Source: Paraglomus occultum
Taxonomy: Eukaryota > Glomeromycota > Glomeromycetes > Paraglomerales > Paraglomeraceae
Reading direction: 5' to 3'
Assembly: GCA_910592205.1 (NCBI GenBank)
Contig: CAJVPJ010000533.1
Span: forward strand, 1 to 22,461
Length of the DNA: 22,461 nucleotides
The position numbers were made by a program, and so were the translations under genes. Shown in pieces: positions 11,444-20,144 of the stretch. The number at the start of each line of letters is the position of its first letter. Positions within the stretch are counted from its first letter, which is position 1. Below the pieces are notes generated by a model that saw nothing but the letters and a program-made list of their open reading frames with translations, ran no database searches and was not told the origin of the DNA.

Positions 11444-11518
11444 GTCTGTATGTTTATTATTGTAACATTGTTTCTATTTCTTGAATTAACGATTAAAAAT
11501 AACAATAAACATACAGAC
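11444..11518. repeat. 15-bp perfect inverted repeat, 45-base spacer
   Basis: GTCTGTATGTTTATT at 11444-11458 is matched by its exact reverse complement at 11504-11518. The arms are of mixed composition, so this is less likely to be chance than the AT-only palindromes nearby. The 45-base spacer shows no coding potential. It could be a stem-loop of an untranslated RNA, a miniature transposable element remnant, or a chance duplication in inverted orientation; no target-site duplication is visible next to the arms. Confidence 0.7.
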
Positions 11519-12624
11519 AAGCTAAAGTGATAAAGCCTTTTGTTAGACCCTTTTTATCAAACACATCTTCACACGGTAACACCCGACAAAGAGCAAACGA
11601 GTTTATTAAAAATAAATATTTGATAACGCTATTAACGAAATGCGTGACAGAACAATTTTAGATGTTTATAGCAACTCTTTAGCACCGAAATTAATATGAC
11701 ACGGCTTACCCCAAACATTAATCATTGTGACATATTCTTTCCAACTAGTTTGCCAAAAAAAACAAACTTATTAGCGATTTCGAAAACTTACATTCTAATT
11801 GGCATTTAACTGACGAAGCCATGATTGAAACAACGTACGTCCGCAAATTAGTACAGACATTAAAAATACGAGATAAAAGTTGGTTTTCCGAGGAAGTATT
11901 TACTGCGTGATAAAACAAAGCTCAATAATAAAATTCTGTACACGGAAATAACTAGTTACTTATACGCAATTCCATTTAAAGAAGAACCACATGACTAGGT
12001 GAACAAGTAACTGCCCGCTTACGTTTTCCCTTACGTAGTCGATTATACTTTCGGACTTGCCAGCCTTAAGAAAAATATTCGTACGTAATAATGAATGGTC
12101 AATCATCTGTTCCATTGTCCGCAAACAGTGAAGCGCCTTTTACTCCGCCTGTTTCAGATTCTTTGTAATAACATGCATTATGCGTAAGAAAAGTAAAAAT
12201 GGACCATACAATCGGTCTGATCTTCAAGCCGTTTCGGTATTGTATGCTAACCGATAATGAATTTGAAATTGTTTGTGTCATTGTATACATATAGATCAAG
12301 ACAAACCATACATGTTTGATGCACGAATGCGTAGGATAAACGCAGTTTACGCAGTTTTCGTATGCACATGTCATATGATTAATGTAATTTGTCAGATGAC
12401 AGATTGTACAACATTTGTGGCACCAAACCACAATCGTTATGCCATTTAGGAATATAAACGTCACAAAAGTTACGCCTCAGTTTGGCAAAACAATAAACAG
12501 TGTTAAAAACCGGTTATAACTGGAGTACAACTTATCCGATCAATACATTAAGTTGACTCTGACAATCGCGCAAAAAACAAATATTTAAGGAATCAAAATT
12601 CTCTATTCTCTGATCATATCAAAC

Positions 12625-14454
12625 ATGCAAAAGTTTTTCTGTTTCCGACGTAAGGCTAAATCAAAGTCAAAAGCGAAAGATGCTGAAGGCAAATCTGATT
12701 CCAAAACGACACAAATCACTACAGCCACCACCACGGCTACTCTCGTTACTTCAGCGCTCATATCTGATTTAGAGAAACAAAATCTTCCCGAAATATCGTC
12801 AAAGCGGTACATCGATGGTGACGAGTCGGAAAATAGCACTGCCGTGGTCTCATCATCACTCATACCCGATTTAGAAAAGCTAAATCTTCCAGAAGAACGC
12901 CTGAAGCGGTACATGAATGAAGTAAAAGAAAAAGAATCACATGCCGATACCGAGCTCGAGTTAAGAAAAAAAGCTGTCGCATTGCGAGAAAATGCCATCT
13001 CCAAGACACTCAACAAAATAAAGCGCTCGATGGAAGTTGATCTTTGTTTTGTTTTAGATTGCACTGGCTCCATGCATGGTCACATCGCTGCTGCCAAAGA
13101 TTGCATCTTGCAGGTGGTAAACTACGTAAAGAGTACAAATCCCAGTATCAAAATCTGTGTTGGCTTTTGCGGTTATCGTGATCACTGTGATGGAAACAAA
13201 CGCCTGCAACTCCTCGATTTTACCAGTTCCTGTGAAAAGTTTAGATCTTACTTGTCTCGCGTACCAGCAACGGGCGGTGGTGACACACCAGAGGACGTCC
13301 TTGGCGGGCTTAATGCAGCTATAACTAAACTGAGCTGGCGAAATGGGACTCGCATTCTTCTTCATATTGGTGATAGTCCACCGCACGGTCGACGCTATCA
13401 TACTGCGGATGACTGCTATCCAGATGGCGACCCGAATGGCTTGACGGCAGAAAGCGTACTCAAGGAGATGCAAATGGAAAATATTCTTTATTTCTTTGGA
13501 AAGGTTACGAACGATACGAACACAATGGTTGAAGTTTTCCGTAGCATAATTGGTGAATTTTCGGTATTTGACCTGATCGGTGGAGATCCAACTACATTAA
13601 TCGACAGACTTTACAAAGCCGCTTGTTCAGCCATTACCAGTTCTGTCACACTTACCAGTACGATAGGAAGCGATATCAAAAGTGTATACTCAATGCGGCA
13701 GAAGAAACTCGAGATGAATACGAATGAACCAGATTGGGAGGAATCAAAGTCACATAGTGGAGTGTTGTTGTGGTACCGTACTCCCAAAACGGTGGGCGAG
13801 CTTAAGAACCACGGGTATTTCAACAAGTCAAATCTCTTTTCTCAAAGTTTCTCTTTCAAGATGTCTATGGAACCGTTTTCAGCGGGTGCCGAGAGATATG
13901 CATACTTTGGCGTGGACACGAAAAGTGAACCAAACCGGAAAGTCGTTATAAAAGAATATCTTAGCCTTAAACAACATACAAATCTCATTGAAAAATATCT
14001 TGAAGCAGTGGAAGTCTCTACGGTCGCGCATTATCTATCCGTCAAATTTAATTTGGCGATAAAGCGAATGGACGTTAAAAAAGTAAATTTCCTTGAAGTA
14101 AAACTGCTGCGTAGTACTATCGACTTTAAGACTCAGTATTATACGGTAGAGCCAAGACTTCAAGATGCAGAGTTTAAGCGATTCAATGTGAATAGTGGTG
14201 TGATTGTAGAGCTTCGTCCTTCTCTCGAGGCATTTGCCCATTTCACGTACGAGTACACCAACAAATATCTGGTGGTTTATGATCTTCAAGGAATGGAGCT
14301 GTCCGATGAGTTTTTATTAACGGATCCTGCGATACACTGCATTGATCCATTAAGATTCGGAAAGACAAACCTTGGTGTAAAGGGAATTAGCAATTGTTTT
14401 CTTGCAAACCATAAATGTAATGATATTTGTAAAAAGTTGGGTTTGGGCCGCTGA
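12625..14454 (+). CDS. VWA-domain alpha-kinase (atypical Ser/Thr kinase)
   Basis: Intronless 609-residue protein with a von Willebrand A domain followed by an atypical alpha-kinase, the layout of Dictyostelium VwkA. Residues 1-27 are basic (FRRKAKSKSKAK). Residues 44-65 and 78-99 are two copies of a motif LIxDLEKxNLPExxxKRY. Residues 100-133 are Lys/Glu-rich and probably helical. The VWA domain spans about 137-330, with metal-site motif DCTGS at 145-149 (D145, T147, S149) and DTPED at 220-224. The kinase spans about 405-607: lysine K443 in VIKEY, hinge E509 in YTVEP, D553 in DLQG, D567 in LTDP, and zinc ligands H539, H596, C598 and C602 in HKCNDIC. Every catalytic and zinc residue I know for the family is present, so it should be active, probably phosphorylating Ser/Thr in helical substrates. 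The substrate is unknown. The ATG at 12625 is the first in frame after an upstream AT-rich leader. Confidence 0.94.
   Translation: MQKFFCFRRKAKSKSKAKDAEGKSDSKTTQITTATTTATLVTSALISDLEKQNLPEISSKRYIDGDESENSTAVVSSSLIPDLEKLNLPEERLKRYMNEVKEKESHADTELELRKKAVALRENAISKTLNKIKRSMEVDLCFVLDCTGSMHGHIAAAKDCILQVVNYVKSTNPSIKICVGFCGYRDHCDGNKRLQLLDFTSSCEKFRSYLSRVPATGGGDTPEDVLGGLNAAITKLSWRNGTRILLHIGDSPPHGRRYHTADDCYPDGDPNGLTAESVLKEMQMENILYFFGKVTNDTNTMVEVFRSIIGEFSVFDLIGGDPTTLIDRLYKAACSAITSSVTLTSTIGSDIKSVYSMRQKKLEMNTNEPDWEESKSHSGVLLWYRTPKTVGELKNHGYFNKSNLFSQSFSFKMSMEPFSAGAERYAYFGVDTKSEPNRKVVIKEYLSLKQHTNLIEKYLEAVEVSTVAHYLSVKFNLAIKRMDVKKVNFLEVKLLRSTIDFKTQYYTVEPRLQDAEFKRFNVNSGVIVELRPSLEAFAHFTYEYTNKYLVVYDLQGMELSDEFLLTDPAIHCIDPLRFGKTNLGVKGISNCFLANHKCNDICKKLGLGR
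12754..12921 (+). repeat. Internal duplication in the kinase N-terminal tail
   Basis: Codons 44-65 (12754-12819) and 78-99 (12856-12921) encode two copies of a 22-residue motif, 102 bases apart. Shared core residues are DLEK, NLPE and KRY. The DNA is still clearly alike (for example GATTTAGA and AAGCGGTACAT in both), so this is a tandem duplication rather than convergence. Confidence 0.8.
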
Positions 14455-14715
14455 GTTATTTGTACATAAGTGCCAATTATTTGCAGCTAGTATATATATA
14501 GTAAAGCGCTAGTATTAGTAAATATATAGTAACAATGTTGAATAGCTTACATAAATGGATTATCGCCTGAAGCACGCTTTGGTATGCACATGCTATTGCA
14601 TGCATAAATAACGCTCGTAACGCATGCAACTGCAGTGTCTATCAAAATGTTTGTATAATTTCACGCGGAAATCGATGGCTTCGCTCTGCGCTTCACGAAA
14701 GCCTGGAGTTATGAA

Positions 14716-14721
14716 AATAAA
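14716..14721 (+). terminator. Candidate poly(A) signal of the alpha-kinase gene
   Basis: This is the first exact AATAAA found after the kinase stop codon, about 260 bases downstream. Nearer variant signals could be used instead. Confidence 0.35.
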
Positions 14722-15690
14722 TATTTGATTGCAAAATTTGACGTGCTTTTTGTGCCTATAGACAGTCTGCGATTATAACGTAAATTTAGAATTTGTGAAT
14801 TGAGCGATATAAAGACATTGAAAATCGCCCTAATAACCACTGTAGTAACCACTGCAGATTGCTATGTAGTTCCGCATTATATAAAGTATGAATTTTAAGT
14901 TCTGCTCCAGAGGATAGAATCTCTTTACGACTAGCGCGTAATTAAATCATAGTTTGCAGAGACTTTGACTGATCTACGATTGAACTTGACTTTGCGAGCC
15001 TTTATCAATATGAGATGTTTGTCACTGTAACATTTCACTTAGATTATGGATACGTAGATCAATTATTAAACTGTTCAAATCCCTAAATATAAACCTGCCA
15101 CTATTATCGCCGAGACCTTTATTTCCGCCCCATAATTGTATTTAACGTAATATCAAACGTACGTATCAATTGTCAGTGACTTAACGGCGACACGCATTTT
15201 ATTTTACAATTTCATATGATTAGCACGTTACATACAATATCATACCAAAAGTATTTGCCGATCAATAGTAAACGTATGAAAGTTGCTGCAGTTCAATGAA
15301 GTGGGCCGTAATGTTACACATACATTTTATGATTATATACATATCACTACTTCACCGAAGCGCTACATATAGATTGTTTAAACTCGACAGTATGTTTTCT
15401 GTAAGTAGAGTCAACTAGCTTCAGAATGATACAAAAAATAATGTTATTAGGTTAGTAGATTTGTCATATGCTTTACTATTGATCGACAGATTTCGCAAAT
15501 ACTTTTGGCTGGTGAGTGTAGGAGCCCTTTGTAATGGGCAGGATATTTGTGCAAAAGGCAGAAAAGGCTTAGCCCAATATACCGCAGTAACCTTATTGTG
15601 GTCACCAATTTTATTACGTTTGTTTATTTTGGGGCTCGGGATTCACTTCACATGGAATTGATCGTCCTGTGACTGTTTCTTATCTTCGAC
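14722..15690. other. Intergenic, no gene seen
   Basis: AT-rich sequence with only short frames. A frame at 15461-15661 begins with TTG rather than ATG and resembles nothing I know. GTTCAAATCCC at 15073-15083 resembles a tRNA T-loop, but its flanks do not pair. The right end contains the lipase promoter. Confidence 0.5.
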
Positions 15691-15743
15691 TATAAAAAAG
15701 CTTGGGAAAGTAATCAGACATGTAGTAGTAATTCGCTATAAAA
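15691..15743 (+). promoter_or_regulatory. TATA-like boxes before the lipase gene
   Basis: TATAAAAAAG at 15691-15700 lies about 55 bases before the ATG at 15751 and would place transcription start near 15720-15730. A second TATAAAA at 15737-15743 is too close to the ATG to serve this start. Confidence 0.45.
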
Positions 15744-15750
15744 CGGTCCT

Positions 15751-16945
15751 ATGGCAGTTACTAAAACTGAAGAAGCTTGGATCACTACGACAGACGGCAA
15801 GGAAATATTTACAAAGAAATGGAAGGTAAATATAGGAATTTGCCATTACGCAAAAACTCTGTCCTTTCCGCGCTAATTCTACGCATGTTACAGCCTGCAA
15901 ACGATTCGCCGGTAGCGACTGTGGTCTTTTGCCATGGTTTCGGTGAACACATAAACCGTTACTGCCACGTATTTGAAAAGTTTGCCGAAGCCGGAATAGA
16001 AGTATATAGTTATGACCAACGGGGATTTGGTGAGACTGGTAAAAAGAATCATGATCTCGGCGTCACCGGTGGATGGCGTGTTTCCTGTTCAGACATTACT
16101 GATGCACTTAGGAAACAACGTAGATCAGGAATTCCCCAGTTTCTTATGGGGCATAGCATGGTGAGTAGCTTGCTGCGTCTTTTGATTAAAGGAATGTTTT
16201 GGGTCTGAATTAACATCACACGTGATTAATTAATAATAGGGTGGCGGCCTTGTGCTTCACTATGCAACATTGGGAGAGGAAAGAAATAACATATCTGGCG
16301 TCATTGCGTGCTCTCCGTGGTTGGATCAGCCTCCTGCAATAAGAGCGAAATGGTATCAAAGATGGATGGGTGATTTGGGGTCAATGGTCATGCCAAACAT
16401 GACCATTACTCTTCATGTTGATCCAAAAGGGATCAGCCATGACCCTGCAGAAGTAAAGAAATATGAAAACGATCCACTTAACACGGGAAAACTGGCAATT
16501 TCTCAATGTATGATTAGATATTAGAAGATTCGAATTCAAATTTGTAAGCGCTGTGATGGTTAGTCGCAAACAAGATATGCTTTTAACAAAACTTTTATTA
16601 TTAGTGATGGAAATTTTGCACTGTGGTCAGAAAATACGCGATACAGACTATGTTAATTTGACACAGCCTCTTCTGATGGCGCATGGGACTACTGATCCAG
16701 TAACATGTTTTTCCGCTTCAAAGGAACTTTTTGAAAAGGCTCCATCAACTGACAAGATGTTTAAGCCATGGGACGAGCTATATCATGAACGTAAGTGGGT
16801 TTTCTCAACCAACTTTTAACAACAAACTGTATTTGTCCTAATCTCCAAACGTTGTGCCGTTACAGTTCACAATGAATATCAGAAAGATGAAATTATTCAA
16901 TCATACATTGACTGGATACTAAAACGTGTCGGATCGAAGAATTGA
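15751..16945 (+). CDS. YJU3: Monoacylglycerol lipase (alpha/beta hydrolase)
   Basis: Hydrolyses monoacylglycerol to glycerol and a free fatty acid, the last step of triacylglycerol breakdown, usually at lipid droplets or membranes. Exons 15751-15825, 15894-16160, 16240-16507, 16605-16790 and 16866-16945 join in phase to 291 residues, near yeast Yju3 (313) and human MGLL (303). Evidence: the oxyanion-hole motif HGFGEH; nucleophile S113 in GHSMGG, with the codons for GHSM and GG on either side of the second intron; a lid region after SPWLD with DPKGIS; D234 in HGTTDP; and H267 in YHELHNE. The triad S113-D234-H267 is complete. The start encodes M-A-V-T-K-T-E-E-A-W, matching the family's TEEW-like opening, and no other ATG fits. 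All introns are GT-AG of 68-97 bases; the third donor, GTATGA, is weak. The closing tail, about 25 residues, is short but normal. YJU3 is the yeast orthologue's name; orthology is inferred. Confidence 0.92.
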
Positions 16946-19067
16946 GTAATGCTTGGTACTATTAGGAATACATAGGTGAATAAGGAGTTTATTATGGGAC
17001 TAGCGAATGCCTTTACTATTAACAATTTACCAGTTTACATCTGATATCTTACAGAACCGTTATCGCGAATTCGATCGCACTAGCATAGTTATATGTTCTA
17101 GTTTCGATATTCTTTTTTCATATAAATAGCGTTGTACTGTTGAGAGTATTTTATTGTTTATAGGCTTTAAATTATCATGAGTATATATACTAATAGGATC
17201 GTAGCCTTTACTATAATAAAGACTTTGGTTCCTATTTTTGTTTATGTGAATTCAGGGTCTCCAGTCGTCGGGGTGGGGGCGCGTGTACATGCACAGTTAC
17301 GAGTTAATACTAGCACTGTTATATCGGTTTTTGGCTCAGACTAAATAGCGATGATGTTCCGGAGAATTTAACTTACCACTGCGTTTCAAACTCTCGTCTA
17401 CGAAGTGGAGAAACCCAATGTATTAGGTGGCCTATACGTTGAATCTTTGCACTTCCATATACAAAATTTGTAATGAGGTAATACGCATAGCAGAAATTCG
17501 TTATCAATAATTGCAGTAAGTCGATGTAAAGCCTTTCGTTATTAAGGAATATAAAGGACTTAAACAACGACCATAATTTTGCCGTGCATTATTTACGCGG
17601 TTCAAGGGTTCCATTCGTGCTACTACAGAAATCCATCATTGATAATGTCTAAAGACGACAAAATTAATCATCACTCAATATTAATCGTGAGGAGTCGTTA
17701 GCTTGTTTGTGAGTACAATAAATCATACTACTTTATAAGTTGCAGTGAACAAGAAGTTAAGCAAATGGGTTGCAGCCAACAATAGTCTTGAAATGGCTTT
17801 CTATTAAAATTTAGGTTTCTTCATTATCATCTAAATTGCATAAGCAAGAATTTGATGTCTCGATGGTAAATGCAAAAAGTTTCCGCGCGCGCCTGTAATC
17901 ATTTTTTGGCAACATTGGAACATGCTGCTTATTGTTGCGGTCAGCGCATTTAAGTAGGGAAATTTATGGGGCAAACTGTAGGCGGTTCGGCCGACAGGGA
18001 AATCTGTCTTAATTAGTTCAGCTATCGCTGCCCTTACTACAGCGACAATATCAACTAAGACTGAATGTTAAGGTTTAAGTGACGTTTCTTTATAATTATT
18101 ATGCGCGTTTTTCTAATCCTTATACGTAACGTAATCCAACATTGATATCTAATTAAGAGTCTTTACGAATAATACTAACAACGTGTACTATTCTATAGAA
18201 TTGAAGGGGACTAAACAGTGCAATACTTCGATTTGGTATTTGACGAGTCAATGTACGTCACTTTTTAATTTAGAACTAATTAAACGAATTCATAAACTAT
18301 AAATAAATGTTTGTTGCCAAATATTATTCAATTACTATACGCTTTTGGTATTCGATGACTCACTATACGGATAAACTTTTGTTAGTTCTTCACCCACACT
18401 TAATCTTATTACTACAGAATCTTCGAAAGCTTTAAGTAAAAAGTATTACCCGTTTTCAATAATTTGACAGAAAGAAAACAATTATAGGAAAATTAAATTT
18501 GTGCAATATACAGTATAAGTGATAATGTTGCCAACATGACTGCTGCATTATGACAATTTGACATTCAACACATAAATGAAGGACTAAACAAATGTCATAA
18601 ACTCACAACCATTAAATAATGCACGTGTAAATTGTGAACCACTGCAGCATGTTCAACAGTTAATAATTAATGATAATCTATGGTCAAACCTCGATAAATA
18701 AAGTTGACAGGATGGGGTTTTTTCTTTACAATATCGAGAAATTACTGTATGGTCTGCTGTTCGGGTGTTTACATTTATCACTTCAATAACATTTATTACT
18801 TTAATATACTGTACTGTATGCAATTAATATGCATGTGACTGTTTATATTTACCCCACACCTGCATGCATATTAATATTGTAAAGTAAACGCAACAATGAG
18901 ATCACACGTTTAACGGTGACGTATTTCTCTACAGTATCGATCGTAAGGCCAAGCGGTAATATAAGCAGCGTAGTGTAGACTGAGCATCGATACCCTCCTT
19001 ATCTTATCAATAAACGAGTATCCATTTACTCTGAATTCATAAAGTCTTTCTATAGCCAACGTCTTGA
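16946..19067. other. Long intergenic stretch, no gene seen
   Basis: No supported coding region on either strand. An AATAAA at 17215-17220 could end the lipase transcript about 270 bases after its stop. A short G-rich patch lies at 17255-17281. An inverted repeat of 12 bases lies at 18824-18874 (listed separately). The remainder is AT-rich with stop codons in all frames. Confidence 0.5.
18824..18874. repeat. 12-bp inverted repeat, 27-base loop
   Basis: TTAATATGCATG at 18824-18835 is matched by its exact reverse complement CATGCATATTAA at 18863-18874. The pairing can be extended by CAA with a two-base bulge. It lies 190 bases before the uL29 relic and has no evident partner feature. Confidence 0.5.
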
Positions 19068-19482
19068 ATGAGTAAGAATGCCGCTTCTACTAAAGCTTAC
19101 AAACTTAGGACAAAAAACAAGGTTGAGCTTCAGCAATTGCTCGAAGAGCTCAAGCAGCAGCTAGGCACCTTAAAAGTTCAAAAGATAGCCGGTGGAGCAG
19201 CCTCGAAGCTGACCAAGATCCGTGAAGTTCGTAAGGATATTGCACAAGTCAATACAGTAACGTCTATTACCACGCGAGATTATCTTCGTCAATTCTATGC
19301 ACATCGAAGAAAGACCCAAACTCTTCGTTTTCCAGAAAATATCTCCCGCTCGATCTTCGACAAAAGAAGACTCGTGCCATTCGTCGTCGATTGACAAAGC
19401 ATGAACTATCACTGAAGACATTACGAACACTCGCAAAAGAGAAGCGGCCTTTCCTTGTCGCGCATATGCCGTTAAAGCGTAA
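19068..19482 (+). pseudogene. Frameshifted copy of ribosomal protein uL29 (RPL35)
   Basis: The intact gene would encode large-subunit ribosomal protein uL29, which lies at the exit tunnel. From the ATG at 19068 the frame matches the family for about 80 residues ([36 protein letters not shown]). Between about 19303 and 19335 some 29 extra bases shift the frame by two; the frame then resumes with [22 protein letters not shown] and SLKTLR. At about 19425 a second shift of +2 (or -1) leads into the frame ending AYAVKA and a TAA at 19480-19482. The conserved end shows how far the relic extends. The extra segment ends in TTTTCCAG, acceptor-like, but no GT donor is available and 29 bases is far below the 68-138 base introns here. 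Family introns near the start are absent. Read unspliced it encodes only a 108-residue truncated protein. A doubly erroneous assembly is the alternative. Confidence 0.8.
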
Positions 19483-19500
19483 ATGCAATTACAAACATAT

Positions 19501-19542
19501 AATAAAATTTGTAGCGTCTTGGTTTGTATTGATAAAAAAAAA
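19501..19542 (+). other. AATAAA and nine-A tract behind the uL29 relic
   Basis: AATAAA at 19501-19506 is followed 27 bases later by nine consecutive A (19534-19542). This spacing is what a reverse-transcribed, polyadenylated mRNA leaves at its 3' end. A-runs are common in this AT-rich DNA and I found no convincing target-site duplication, so it is supportive, not proof. Confidence 0.45.
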
Positions 19543-20144
19543 TCCTTTCTCCTTTTTAAGAGAAACTAGTATCGTTTCCTGAGTAGTAATGACGAATGTC
19601 AATACAGTAAAGTCTTATCACAATTTTACTTATCACGTTAATCCGTTGCGTTGAATCCACATCATTAGGACTCCAAACATCGGGATAATTACCCTTCAAA
19701 TAGTGCTGATTGTTATCCTACAAAGGTGATAGATAAAAATAAAGTAGCGTTTTTTATATACAGTTTTTTACTATTTTTTCCGTTACTGAGTAAGATTGGC
19801 TTCCGGAGGTTAAATTGATTGGAAAAAAGGTGCTTATCGCTTTGTTGACTTCGGCTCAAGCTCGACATTATATCTTGACGATAACGATAATGTCTATGAA
19901 TAGTATTGGTCTTATTTTTATGTTTGGTGCACAAGTTAGTTCTGTAGTTTCGACGAGACCGGTCAAAGTTACACATATGGTCGATAATGTTGTACAAAAT
20001 CCAGATTTGGAGCAAGAAAATTCCGGCCAGTTTGTGCATAATTTCCGGTCAGAATAAGCCTTAGTGTTGGCCCAGAATCCATAAAAGTCAAAGTGAGCAT
20101 ATTACACGAATTTATATTTTATTTTATTGTAATAAAGAACGTCT
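19543..20144. other. Intergenic with an unassigned + strand frame
   Basis: No recognised gene. A frame at about 19815-20057 (+) has an ATT-type start in the listed phase; its first ATG codons are internal, and it matches nothing I know. The opposite strand is also open for about 108 codons over 19713-20039 without motifs. Both may be chance or parts of further relic DNA belonging to the neighbouring pseudogene. Confidence 0.4.

Larger units (their letters stand above)
10801..12624. other. Intergenic region with several inverted repeats
   Basis: No supported gene. Three stem-loop-capable inverted repeats lie at 11113-11135, 11326-11352 and 11444-11518 (listed separately). The rest is AT-rich without clear structure. 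The 3' end contains the alpha-kinase promoter; only a weak TATTTAAG at about 12582-12589 resembles a TATA element and it lies close to the ATG. Confidence 0.5.

Noticed and set aside
12099-12464. Minus-strand 121-codon frame with many cysteines
   Set aside because: It starts with ATG and is long for this DNA, but has no recognisable domain, no regular cysteine spacing and no promoter signal; kept out for lack of support.
12603-13473. Minus-strand frames of 156 and 139 codons opposite the alpha-kinase
   Set aside because: They lie fully against a gene with strong domain matches and have no motifs of their own.
15060-15090. GTTCAAATCCC resembling a tRNA T-loop
   Set aside because: The five bases on either side do not pair and no A-box or acceptor stem is found upstream.
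15461-15661. Frame of 66 codons upstream of the lipase
   Set aside because: It begins with TTG, shows no known domain and ends before the lipase TATA-like box.
17251-17285. G-rich patch, possible G-quadruplex
   Set aside because: Only three runs of three or more G are present, so a four-tract quadruplex is not supported.
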